DNA of 64,000 nucleotides from Cliona cf. orientalis (Eukaryota; Porifera; Demospongiae; Clionaida; Clionaidae). This document shows positions 35,701 to 46,800 of this stretch, piece after piece. Positions within the stretch are counted from its first letter, which is position 1; each line of letters begins with the position of its first letter. Below the pieces are notes generated by a model. It did not search any database. It worked only from the letters and a program-made list of their open reading frames with translations, and was not told the DNA's origin. The translations under genes were made by a program, and so were the position numbers. The stretch covers positions 7,176,225-7,240,224 of the forward strand of contig OZ005690.1 in assembly GCA_963930775.1 (NCBI GenBank). The letters are read 5' to 3'.

Positions 35701-38700
35701 CTAGATCAGGCCATTTTGGTGCCAACATCAATAGACGGACAAACTGATTACTTTACTCCTTGTGCATGCGTGCCAGGGTAATGATTGCTATTTAGGGAAG
35801 GCCAAATAGCAAATCCAATAATTGCGAACATCGATTAGTGTACATGTGTATGCACAATTACCTATGGATCTATTAATTAAGCAAAACTTGTAATTTACAA
35901 TCAAAAACCATCCTACGCAGAGTTTATTTCAAGGGGGGCAAGGGGGGGCTTTTGCCCCCCCCCCCCCCCCCCCCCCCCCCAGAAATTTGTTTGTTGGTCC
36001 TTAAAGAGAGAGAGAGAGAGATGTAGCTGCATAATATAACGAAATGGTAGCTAAAAGGTTGTTGTCATCAACATCATAATTATTATATGCTCTCAGAAGC
36101 AATCTCAGGGGTTGTAATTTTCCTGGGGGAGCATGCCCTAGATGGGTGTGTTTACGCACGCACTGTGCTAATTCTTTCCACTTGCCCCCGTAATATTGGG
36201 GCGCTAAGAATTTGCCCCCTCTGGAGCAAAATTCTGAAATAAACCCTGCTACGTATAATATAGCACTACGTATACATCCATCTCATGCTGCTACAAGGAT
36301 GCACACTAATATGTGAGTTTGATAAATACTCATGGGCCGTATTACCTTAATTAAAGCGACTGTCTGTTGCAGTTGTTGTTTGAACAACCCTTGGCACATG
36401 TGCAAGGGTTACAGTAGTCATTCTGTGTATCTGTTACCAAGCTAGCTGCTCTATACCTCGTTGCGTGTCCAAAGTGTGGTGTTATAAGGTTCCTTATGGC
36501 ATTCCAAACACATGTATTGTGTGGATTTCGCTGAAAATGCTTCGTATTGGCATCATTGCTGAACATGCACGAGGGGTTAGTCGTTGTGTGTGTGTGTGTG
36601 TGTCTGTCTGTCTGCTACCATGATAGCTGCTATGTACCTGGCAAGGTGCTGTTAGGCTGGCAACGTTGCCAACTACCACGGCTTTCTTTACTTCTTGATG
36701 AACTCTTGATCAATGAATGAGACAACCTTGCTTCATTTCAAGATTTATAATGTGTAGCTATAGTAATAGTTCAGCTGTCTCATCACTGGTCACAATAGGC
36801 TGTAGCTAACTACTACGCTTCTTGGCTTTGCATGCTAGAGCTGATCTGGCGTGTATGTGGTACTATGTATTATGTAATAGCATGCAATTGGTATTAGTGA
36901 TTTCTCCTTACCGCCCTGCTACTTATAACGGTAATGGCTTACAAATTTGCAACATGTAGACTACTGAGTATAGCTATTGCAATGTACCAAGGGTTTCGCA
37001 CAATAGTGCTTCATTTTTCTGCAGATTGGCCCAAAAGCACAAAATTTTGTACTGGTAGCTATCCACACTGATAGCACACATTAGCATTGCACACTTGAAC
37101 AATCTAGTACTTGATTATTCACTCATTCAATCTCTATGTACTCTTCTGTAGACTATACTGTACTGCAATGTTGGGTGTGCCATGCTTCCTATACCCAATT
37201 TGGTTGAACTAATGAACCCATTAATTTTATCCTCAACATCCATATCACTAGTAGGTTTTGTAGGTACACGAGGAAGCTCTTAGACAAGGCTGCTTGTTGC
37301 CGAATATGGTATTGCATTGTACGCTAGCCAACCTTTGCTCTCATATCTCCTTGCCTCTGTACAGTTGTCATTTGATATGCAAAGTTATAATATAAGTCTT
37401 TGTCTGGTGCTTTGATGCTATGATTGATACAGCATTCATATAAGACACAGCATCCAAGGTGCTGTACCTACATGTACATGTAACTGAATGGATTGGGGAC
37501 CTCTCTCCTGCTGCAGTTGAGCCATCAGACGATTGTGACTGTGGGTGCCTTTGCTCCACTCTACATTATCTATTAGCAATTCTACTATGTCTGGCTACGC
37601 TCCAACTGGATACATTTCAGCTGCTGCTGTTGGAGTCGCCATCACCGACGCAATTCTCTCAGCTAAGGCTGATATCTTTATAGTGCAGCTAGGTGAATGA
37701 AGTTATAGTAGGCAGTGAGCCACTGCTTGAAGACCTTGTTTCATGTATAAGCGCATACGTGACCCTTGACTTCCATATCTGCACAATCGTTTGCTAGCCC
37801 AGGCCAACCTTTAAGTTACGATGGCTACTTTTGATTTTGTAAGCAGAGAGTGCCATTTCCCGCTGATCGAAATGCACCAATGATAAATGATTGTGTGATT
37901 GATCGAGCGACTGGCCATGCCCCTCTGTGGATGTACATGCGTACTTGGATATAGTTCTTTAGTTTAATAGGTATATCTCACTGTTAGGAGCACTTTATGT
38001 GGAGATGCATGCACTTTAATATGGGTAAGTCATAATGTGTCAACCAAGGACACAATTTACCGAATGATTATGAAATTGAAAGCTGTCAATGGAAGTAGAT
38101 GCGTAAACTGCTGCATTGTATAGTTCAGGGGCGAATCCAGGATTTGAGGATGGGTAATATACACCCAAGTTTTGGCCACATTTCCCAAATCGATATTCCA
38201 TACTCGCACTTCCTAATTGCCGCAATCACCTGCCTTCAGGCAATAAAAAAAATTTTAATTAAGTTTTGAACTTTTGAGCAGAGCTTGGTATGAAAGAACA
38301 AGTTGAAGACACTATAGAATATTAAAATTTTATAGATCAATTGTGTTGAATGCAGGGTTTCATTTAGGGGGGGACGGGAGGGGGCACTCGCCCCCCCCCC
38401 CTGGAAGCTGGCTGCCCCCCTTGAGAGTAGCCACCATCCTTACATGCAATACATGCACAAGTAAAAGATTCAAACGGTGAAAGTGTCCAAAGCGGCAGTT
38501 TTGCTCATTTTAACCCATAAATTACCTGAAGCTTCGCGCTACGCACGGTAGGAGACACATCGCACATCCTTGCAACATTTGACTTGAAATAGAGGGGAAC
38601 CAGTGGATATTACTGACAGGCTTTCCCCATCCGAGTGCTCAGAAGCCACCAGAAACAGTCTCAGAGGTTGAAACATTAAAAAAATTTCCTGGGGGAGCAT

Positions 38701-39157
38701 ACCCCCAGACCCCCCTAATATAATGAAGTTAATGAGCACAACGTCATTCTTCACGGAGGGAAAACATACTATAGTCTTTGCCCCCCCCCTTAAATCTGCA
38801 ATTGTCGCGTTGCCCCCCTTGATAAAATAATCCTAAATGAAACCCTGGAATGGGAAGCTCATAGCTGAAGGGGAGGGGGAACTGGTCCCCTATTCCCTCC
38901 CCCTGGATCCGCTACTGAAGTTCAAACATAATTTTTGCTGAGTCATGGTATAATTATCACAGTTAGTGTATTATTATAATATTAATGTTCAGACTTCAGT
39001 GCTCAATTAGATATTTGCTATTTATATTTAATTTACTCCTTCCAGGATTGTACACATCAATAGAAGTCATTCGGGAAACTGTTGCACTGCCTACCAAGTC
39101 CCAAGCAATGGTGGAAAGTCCACTACTGTGGAAAGACAACGGTTGCTCTCTGACTAA
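32703..39157 (+). CDS. SLC46-type major facilitator transporter
   Basis: Four exons, 32703-33822, 34228-34311, 34379-34535 and 39046-39157, join in frame to 490 residues. The protein is strongly hydrophobic with the MFS loop 2-3 signature seen as GSISDQLGRK. An N-glycosylated first extracellular loop contains paired cysteines (CSHTTNC, NAC), as in the SLC46/proton-coupled folate transporter family. The C-terminal tail ends TVERQRLLSD. ERQRLL fits the acidic dileucine lysosomal sorting motif [DE]xxxL[LI], which suits SLC46A3-like lysosomal residence. The substrate cannot be read from sequence. The last intron (34536-39045) has been enlarged by transposon insertions. The last exon is short and rests on splice sites plus frame, so it is less certain than the first three. 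Confidence 0.82.
34105..34171. repeat. TAGCCTCGTC foldback, copy 1
   Basis: A small self-complementary unit beginning TAGCCTCGTCTCTAGG and ending CCTGGGGATGAGGCTA. Related units lie at 49829-49925 and 63474-63567. It lies in intron 1 of the SLC46-type gene. Confidence 0.5.
34605..35165. mobile_element. hAT5-like MITE, TSD TAGAG
   Basis: Ends CAGTAGCGGATCCAGG and CCTGGATCCACCACTG are inverted repeats. TAGAG is repeated exactly at 34600-34604 and 35166-35170. CAG-starting termini and a 5-bp duplication fit the hAT5 group. Poly-C inside, no transposase frame. Confidence 0.65.
35184..35352. repeat. Long palindrome (foldback)
   Basis: Two arms of about 70 bp, each containing AAGATTCTTTGCG and GTTTGGTAAAACTTGCC, face each other around a centre with GAGGACTAGAGC-like complementarity. 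It directly follows the preceding MITE. Class not determined. Confidence 0.55.
35395..35917. mobile_element. CCGTAGG-type MITE, old interrupted copy
   Basis: The left end (TAGGATGGGTTTTATTTGC) and right end (AAAACCATCCTACG) match the termini at 25592-25795. The blocks AATCCAATAATTGCGA and ATCTATTAATT are also shared. Other DNA, including a reverse-complement piece of the 23447 repeat family (35701-35775), separates the halves. Confidence 0.45.
35918..36249. mobile_element. hAT5-like MITE, TSD CTACG
   Basis: Ends CAGAGTTTATTTCA and TGAAATAAACCCTG. CTACG is repeated exactly at 35913-35917 and 36250-36254. Long C run near 35959. It is inserted at the very end of the older CCGTAGG-type copy. Confidence 0.7.
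38126..38917. mobile_element. hAT5-like MITE interrupted by a second element
   Basis: Ends CAGGGGCGAATCCAGG and CCTGGATCCGCTACTG resemble those of the 34605-35165 element. The flanks (TAGTT and AAGTT) are a near-match duplication. A separate element at 38353-38847 sits inside it. Confidence 0.55.
38353..38847. mobile_element. hAT5-like MITE nested in another, TSD GAATG
   Basis: Ends CAGGGTTTCATTTAGG and CCTAAATGAAACCCTG are perfect inverted repeats over 16 bp. GAATG is repeated exactly at 38348-38352 and 38848-38852. Being nested, it is younger than its host element. One end of a similar element (CAGGGTTTCATCCAGTGG) occurs alone near 53922. Confidence 0.75.
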
Positions 39158-39375
39158 AGACGGCTAGTGATCCATTACTGTCAGAAGATTTGTGCAAGTA
39201 CATTAATTTTATAACAATATTATGATATTGTATTAATTAATTTTTGGCATGACAATTGTTGCATAGCATTATTGTATCCCCAATAAGGGATTTTCTTCTC
39301 CTCAAAGGATACCTCTATGAGCGGCATTATAGTTGTCACCATTTTTATATTAATTTTTATGCCTAGCTAGGCATT

Positions 39376-39462
<87 letters not shown>
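39376..39462. repeat. (CT)n microsatellite
   Basis: More than 40 CT units between the SLC46-type gene and receptor 2. The open frames here are repeat artefacts. Confidence 0.95.
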
Positions 39463-39465
<3 letters not shown>

Positions 39466-39974
39466 CGTAATTTATATATTAATCTCTGGTGGTTCTGACC
39501 TGGCCAGGACTGCAGTGCAGTTTCCTCTACAAGTGCATGACTTTGTAGTATATGTGTGACATAATTGCAACAGCACCTCTCATCAAAATTCCAGTCAATC
39601 CACTGATCACGGTAGCATTTGCCCATTGGTATGACATTTACGCGGATAGCCCAATATCTTGCATGACAGTGATGATTGATGTCCTAGTTATGTACCAATC
39701 TACAAGATTATTACCACAAACTTGAGTATTCCACAACGACGCTGTACATCAAATACAAAGATCATAAATCATACACAATAATATTCCACTTTAGGATAAT
39801 ATTACGAGAAAATTGTCATTAATTTTGGTACAAACATGGCAGATATGTGTACAATGTTAATAGACACAAATTCCTGGAAAAATGATTGTATGCAATGATG
39901 TTTACATGATTGGCACAAGCACATCCTAGCAGCACATGTAACAAATCAGTAACACTTAAGCAAGTGATATTTTC

Positions 39975-42401
39975 TCAGTTACGGGGGAGTTTGATAGAAG
40001 CTACTGAATTTTGAGGCTTAAGGTACATGACTTGTCGCTCTCTATTGCTGTATATGTAGGTACCATGTCGTCTAAGAGTAAGCTTAGGATCTTGATAATG
40101 AAAGACTTTCTCCCTGATCAAGGGGATGATGGATGGAAGAAACAGAGCAAAGAGACAGATGTAGACTATTGTATCTATGAGTAAGCATAGGATGATGAAC
40201 TGAACCATTACACCAAAATTGATGAAGCTGATAATGGTGTACATGGGCACGCCAAGACCGAATGTGATAGCAAAGAGATAAGCCATTACTATGATATTGA
40301 CCGTCTTAAATTCTTTCTTCTTAATGCGAGTGAGTAATGCCAAGATGAACGAACATCCTGTGAGCATACATTTGTATCCAATAAGAGCACTAGACCAATA
40401 GATTAGCCATTTGGACTGACATGTGACTGTGACAATTATTGTGGGTAGCTCCTCACCTCCAGACTCTTCAATGCTTGTTTCCTGCACAGATGTCAGTGGA
40501 TCTAAGCTCATCCATATCAAACAAATTAGGATATCGATAGCGACAAACACTCCTACTGTTCCACCTAGAACTGGATCACTCAACAGTTTAGGGCTCAAGC
40601 GAACCACTCGTTTGGATGAAGCATATATGCGGTGCAGTCTCCACGTTTTTGTGGTTACAGTTCCAATGATCATTGATGTTCCAATGCTGAGTATCCATGG
40701 TATCAGGTTACAAAGGCGAGATTTGTTTGGGGAGGTTGTATGCTGCCATGCTTCCGTGATAATCAACAGAGTGGTACCCAGGACAGTCACATAGCATCCA
40801 ATGAAGATAATGTGGTTGAGATTGGGGCTGGTTGCCTTGATGGTTTTATGCTCGCGGTAGACAATGTTGATTATTTGAATGGGTAGTGCAACTATCAATG
40901 TGGCAATAGTCATTATGAGAAAAGGAATGGCAAGTGCAGTGCTCACTTGTACACGCTTTTCACTGAATGTCGATTCAATGAACTGGGGTGCAGTATCATT
41001 GAGCATTGTTAAAGCACCTGATGTGTAAAAGCCAATCAATATATGTCTTTTCTCCTGAACAAACTGATAGACATTCAGTTCTCCAGCAACGTTAGAGCCA
41101 GTTTTATTATCGAATTTGATCCTCCCAGATATTCCTTGAAAATCAACACCAAGCATGTGTCGTACAACTATCTCTGCCAATGATTTTGATCCAGTTACGT
41201 TATGTGTTAGGTTCATGTTTACCTCTGTTAGTGAGCTATTCAAGGCTAATGCTAGTGACCACACAGCATCGTAAAATCCCCTTGCCCACTCAGTTGTTGT
41301 GGAGGTTACATTATACTTGTGCATGTACTTAAGTCTTTGTTGATTATATTGATGCTCATACTCAGTGGAAGTAAGTCCAACGTCAGTATTTGTTCTGTTA
41401 TTTTCAGCTGATACTGCATTCCACACGAAGTTGATACTTCCAAATACACTTTCATTAATATTTGTATCCGTACAATTGTATTGCATACCATCACCATCGT
41501 AACGAAATGATATTTTGTAGAATTCATAGTCAAATCTTTCCTTGAAGACCCACTGATACTTGGGAAAGATCATTCCATCATGATAGGCCCGACACAAAGT
41601 ATAAAGTGTTGACTCTGCTGAAGCTAGAACAATAATTACTCGAGCATAGGAGTCTCTTATTTCTTTAAGGGGAATAAAATCGTTGTATATGGGAGAAGTG
41701 TAGGAAACATCATAACCTGTAGTAGATTTTATGTTCTTTTCAATACCGCTGCTTACTTCACGAAGATCTTCATCAAATTCAGAATAAAGTAGCACAATCC
41801 TAGTCCAATGATTCTGCAATATGAGAGTGGTAAATGCCTGTATAGTAATGATATTTGAGCCAAGCATCCCGAATGCAAAAGGAAACACTTCATTGTCTCC
41901 AAAAATATTCTTCTCGCCATAGTGGAGAGTGACAACTGAGAATTCGTCCCTGTTTGTGAGTTTTCCAGCTGCTAAAGCTGACGTGCCACAACTCGGTCCA
42001 ATTATGCCAACAATAGGCTTACAGCTGCAAGCAAGCTCATTCACACCAACAACAGTTCTCTCCGTCACTGTGCATCCTCCATCCAGACGAATCACTTCAA
42101 TCTGATATTCATTCAAGATATCTGATCGGTTGTTGATTTGCTCTACTGCAAGGTAAGCTGCTGGTGCAATGTCGTGCCCATCATCAAATGCAGCAGCTAA
42201 TTCTTCTCTGTCCAATGGGTCTGGATAGGACAACATCAATCCAAAATAAATTGTTCCATTGCTTTCGGCGCTTTCACAGCCTCTTGCACGTTCACAATTG
42301 AACCCCTCTTCTATTTCGGGATGTAAACATTTCACGTCTGCTGTGATGATTATGAATCCGAGTAGAGATGAAACAAGAGTTTTCACACAGGTGATCGGCA
42401 T
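39975..42401 (-). CDS. GABA-B-like class C G-protein-coupled receptor (copy 2), intronless
   Basis: An 808-residue receptor in one frame. A signal peptide (about 1-25) is followed by a Venus-flytrap domain with FGLMLSYPDP and GIIGPSCGTSAL, seven membrane segments (about 490-765), and the TM3-end motif TKTWRLHRIYA. It is clearly paralogous to 2787-5099 along its whole length. The blocks GHDIAPAAYLAVEQINN, EWARGFYDAVWSLA and FQGISGRIKFDN have close counterparts there. Unlike copy 1 it has a basic cytoplasmic tail of about 45 residues after TM7 (from REKVFHYQDPKLTLRRHG), with Tyr, Ser and Thr residues that could be regulatory. No cysteine-rich domain and no sushi domains. Ligand unknown. Confidence 0.9.
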   Translation of the reverse strand: MPITCVKTLVSSLLGFIIITADVKCLHPEIEEGFNCERARGCESAESNGTIYFGLMLSYPDPLDREELAAAFDDGHDIAPAAYLAVEQINNRSDILNEYQIEVIRLDGGCTVTERTVVGVNELACSCKPIVGIIGPSCGTSALAAGKLTNRDEFSVVTLHYGEKNIFGDNEVFPFAFGMLGSNIITIQAFTTLILQNHWTRIVLLYSEFDEDLREVSSGIEKNIKSTTGYDVSYTSPIYNDFIPLKEIRDSYARVIIVLASAESTLYTLCRAYHDGMIFPKYQWVFKERFDYEFYKISFRYDGDGMQYNCTDTNINESVFGSINFVWNAVSAENNRTNTDVGLTSTEYEHQYNQQRLKYMHKYNVTSTTTEWARGFYDAVWSLALALNSSLTEVNMNLTHNVTGSKSLAEIVVRHMLGVDFQGISGRIKFDNKTGSNVAGELNVYQFVQEKRHILIGFYTSGALTMLNDTAPQFIESTFSEKRVQVSTALAIPFLIMTIATLIVALPIQIINIVYREHKTIKATSPNLNHIIFIGCYVTVLGTTLLIITEAWQHTTSPNKSRLCNLIPWILSIGTSMIIGTVTTKTWRLHRIYASSKRVVRLSPKLLSDPVLGGTVGVFVAIDILICLIWMSLDPLTSVQETSIEESGGEELPTIIVTVTCQSKWLIYWSSALIGYKCMLTGCSFILALLTRIKKKEFKTVNIIVMAYLFAITFGLGVPMYTIISFINFGVMVQFIILCLLIDTIVYICLFALFLPSIIPLIREKVFHYQDPKLTLRRHGTYIYSNRERQVMYLKPQNSVASIKLPRN

Positions 42402-43897
42402 GATCGCAAAGAGAATAATATTTGTATAGATGATTCAATGATTATCTTGGGATTGTCCACAACCGCGAGGTTTATATCGATCCAATTAAATTGGCACTAC
42501 AGGCCTTTCCGTATCGGCTAACTGATCGGTGGTTGCTGCCTGTCACTGGTCACAGTGTAGATTTGCATGCAATTATAAACACATCTACGCTATCTGACAT
42601 AGCTGGATACACGGAATTTCTACACGTCGTACACTGGTGGGCTACCTTGGTGATTTATGCATGGGCGTTGCTCCCTAGTACATAGTCCAGACAGTAACAT
42701 CAATATTATGTACATGATATAATATGACGACAGTACTGTTGTAAATTAATGCTGAAGTGCATTTATAAATCTATAGCTGATGATGCAACGTTAAGGGTTG
42801 GCTGGCTGATTCCGGGAGCCAACTGTGTTCCATTAGTAATGTTATAAATAGCAATTTGATTGCATTTATGTTCTAGTGCTGTATATACTAGTGTAATTCC
42901 ACAAGTGGATGCACAGGACAAAAAAATTAGCCGAGGTGATGAGATACAGCTTCCCACATGAAGGAGTAGAATGTATCTCCGTAAACAAGGATACGACATC
43001 TGGAAAGGAAATATTGTGTGTGCTATAATAACGATGCTACTTGATGAAATGTGATATCACTGTGCCTGCTCGTCACCATGCATGATCATGAAATGGTTAG
43101 CTATTGACTACTTGATGAGAAATGCACATCATGATCAGCATAGCGACACTACATCATTTGATCCGTGCATCGTCCATCATGGTCCATGGAAGTACCTTTA
43201 ATACCGACTCGAGTGATTCACTTTTAAGCACAAGTTTTAAGTCTGCCCTGAGGGCAAAGCCCAAGTTGTTGTTGTTAGCCCTCAATATTAGGGAATGGTC
43301 CATCTCTGATTCTCCTAGCCGTATTATGTCAACAAGATTCATGCATCAAAGTGAAACATAATTGCAGCTGAGACTGTACTACAATAACCCATAATACCAT
43401 TTAGAACTCAATTCCTGAATGATCTACTTAGCTAAGCTTACATAATATCTGGTATGTGGCTTTCAGACTGAGTTGATACGTCAACAACTTGTCACAGATT
43501 TTTCCCATGAAGCATATATATTTATGTAGGCCTGCATCTGCTGTGCATGTGACAAATATCGAGTTTACGACTTTGCAAAGCCTTTCACAATAAAAATATT
43601 ATTGTATACGTATTTCCAAAGCTCTGGTGATCCTTGTGGTTTGTACCGTGAGACTTTGTCTATGCCTGAACGTCACAACCAAACCACATAACAGGGATAA
43701 CTGAGGCACAGATGAAAGGTAGCCATGGAAGCACAAATCACCGATACAAACAACTTCGCGCGTTGAGGATCGATGAGCGCTCGAGCGGTAGAGGAAACGC
43801 CCCCAAGTCAGCCCCACCCCCTAATATTGTTTGCATGCCTTTGCTCTAAATAAGCGACAAAGTAGTAAAGCCATGCAATTGCGCAAGCACCTTAAAG
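42402..43897. promoter_or_regulatory. Divergent intergenic region, receptor 2 / FERRY3
   Basis: About 1.5 kb between two divergently transcribed start codons. No gene or clear repeat was seen. A GC-richer stretch at about 43740-43830 (with GCGCGTTGAGG and GAGCGCTCGAGCGG), just upstream of FERRY3, is the likely FERRY3 promoter. Short open frames in between lack support. Confidence 0.4.
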
Positions 43898-46800
43898 ATG
43901 GACAAAGGCACTACTAGTACGAAAGCCAAGGATCCTCACACACGACACTTTGTTTACCAGTTTCCTTCCAATGGATCCATCAAGCGTCTCACAGTACCGC
44001 TGAATCTGCCATACACGCGAGATGCTAGGGAACAGGCACTGAGGCTGATCAAGCTGCACCGTATGCCCTTCCACCTGGAAGATGAACTTAGTGAAAACTT
44101 ACAGCAGTTTGCAACAGAGGCGTCGAATGAACGTCTAGACGGTCTTGCCGAAGAAAGTCTCCCCAACGATTCTGTATTCGATAAGGTGTGTGGGGGTGTG
44201 GGGGGGGTGGTTGATATGATGTGTGTACGTGTATATGTATGTGTGGCTTCCTTATATATACCCTGGAAAGAATGGACAAGGCTAAAGTTCAGATATGGAC
44301 AAACCCTGACCAGTTTAAATGACCAATTTAAATAGATATTTCTCAGACAGACCAAACATAAAAACACGCTGGGGGGGGGAAGACATCCCAGGACTCTCCC
44401 CCTTCTAACTCAAAAGTCAATACTGATCACCATCTAGGGTACAAAGTTGGACAGTACTATTGAGCAGTGGGCTGAGTGCTTTGCTGATAACCACATCCAG
44501 TTCTCCTCGCCAAGTGAAGGTGGAAGTGGGGGCAACACTGAGTCTGCTAGCGATGCTGAGTTTCCAGATGTCTATCATAAGCTAATTCATTCGTCTGCTC
44601 TAGAGACACTGCTCCAATTAGAGCACACTTATGCAATGGCAGTAGCTGATGTCAGTAAGGGATGGGACAATGCTAAAACAGTACTTCACGACAGGTATGT
44701 CCCCCAGGTACCTGTATTAGTACACATATGTACAGTACAACCTCGATTATCCGAACTCGAGATGCAAAGAAAATGCAGGGTCGAAGTGCACATTGTGATG
44801 ACGTAACCGGCTTGCGCATGCACAGTAAACCTATGTTGCATAATTGCCATGTGAGAACCAGCTGCTATGCTACTATCAAATCTAGTTCTAATGCTCAAAG
44901 AAGTAAAAGAAATGCAAGGTAAGTGTTTTATCAATCGAGCTAGGAGATGAGATTAAATCGTCGGAATTCTCAACAAATCTGTCATATATACGTTTTTGCA
45001 TGCATGATCGAGTTTGTGGGTGTGGCTTGAGCATAGTCAACATTATCCGAACTTCTTGCTTTTCTGAACGGTTCAAATTTCCCCTTGGCCAAAGGGGTTC
45101 GGATAATCGAGATTGGACTATATCTGCAAACATGGATAACTAATCTATACCATACATGTACTAGAGCTAGCAATAGTTTTTGCTAATCTAGGATACCATA
45201 ATATAAAGTATGTACATCTGCGCTGTAACAAGTAGAGCTCTCTGGAGCACATATCCCACATGCACTAAGTTCTATTGTTGAATAGAACCAGTAGCTATAG
45301 ATTTGACAATCCATACTGGGTCTGTATTCATGTGCAGTAAAAGAGCATATTATGGCAGTGCTAGGCAGTGTCACCCGTTGGGTGCTACGAGGCAAAAAAT
45401 AGATAGTTTTTCACTGTTTCAAGATGATAGATGAATAGCTATAGGTGTGCGAGATAAAAGGGCATCGTGCATACATGTACTACATAGAAGGGGATACTGT
45501 CAGGGTTATTTTGCCATTTTAAGTGAAATTTTCAAATGTGATACAGAAGCAAGCTAGGGCAGAAATGCTAGTTACTAACTGTAAACTACAGGCTTAGCAT
45601 GGTTGCCATGCATGATGAAGCTCAAAGTAGTTTATATTAATTTTGTCGTAGTGGGTCTAAGAAATAGATAAAACCTCAACCTTTAGCCTGAATGAACGTA
45701 CACATGCACATGTACATATACAGTGTGGTTAGATCTGAGTGTACCGTCACAGGATTTCACAGGAATTTGCATTGATAGGAAGCATGCATGTAGATAATGC
45801 TAGAGTTCCAATATCTTTGGATTTGTATCAAATTGCTATGCGGAAATTCTACTAGACCCTGAAGTATCTTAATGTTCTCACTGTACAGTGCTTTCCACGT
45901 AGAATTAATTGTTGTGTGTACGGTCTGCAGACACGAAGCAGCTATTTCTGAAGCTGTGAATGCTGTAGGCACCTCCAAGTCGGACAAAGATATCAGCTCG
46001 ATGGCTCGGCAACACACACTGGAGAGGGAGATGTGTGATGAAAGGTGGTCTAAGGAGTTGAGCCAGCTTCAAGAGTCTCAGCGACGGGAGTATCGGGATT
46101 GGGTGACCACGGTTCACCTTGACATGGAGACAAGCAGAGGGAAGGAGACAAGTAGGTTGATTGGTTTCCCAAGGAAATAGCACTTGATATTATTGTCACA
46201 GTACTAGTGTACACGAAAATTACCACGGATGCTGCTTGTTAAGTAGCCTCAGATACCTGGATTTCACTTGCCTGCTTGAGCCCATAATGCAGTGGAGTAG
46301 GAACCAGGGGGGCCAGGGGGACCACTGGCCCCCCCAATATTTCAGAAGGGGGGGCCTGGCCCCTCCAATAATCAGGCTTGATACAAAACCCTTGTGTATG
46401 TTTTCTTCAATTTCAATATATACCAGACTTTCTTCGTAAAAGTCTGGTTTAAATTACTAAAATATGACCTCTACAAAAGAATAATTGTGGTCACAAAATT
46501 CAGTAATCAAAGCCACACCCACAACTTGTATCGGTGGCCCCTGCAACACGCGATTGCTTCCTACTCCACTGTAATGATACTACTGGTGATGAAAATCATC
46601 TGTGCGGGGCGAGCCTTCACGAAAGTCAAGATTTCTTTCATTCTTTGAAAGCACGCAGGCATGACCAAACCATAATAGTATGTCAGTCAGTTGCACACTG
46701 AGTAATAGCATAGCTAGGCCTGAGAAGCTACTGCAAGAGTACCGTGAAACTATCATAGCTTGCTAGTGAATAATAATAGTGTCAGAGTGAATAGTGTAGT

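Larger units (their letters stand above)
34536..39045. other. Transposon-filled last intron of the SLC46-type gene
   Basis: It holds at least four TIR elements described separately, a foldback at 35184-35352, poly-C runs and a short (GT)n run near 36583. An open stretch at about 37459-37690 was examined and not accepted as a gene. Confidence 0.6.

Noticed and set aside
37459-37690. Open stretch with a Cys-rich, hydrophobic reading and a second frame starting MSGYAPTGYISAAAVG
   Set aside because: It lies inside a repeat-filled intron, no splice-linked partner was found, two frames are equally open, and no family was recognised.
39363-39626. Arg-Glu repeat reading on the minus strand
   Set aside because: It is produced by the (CT)n microsatellite at 39376-39462.
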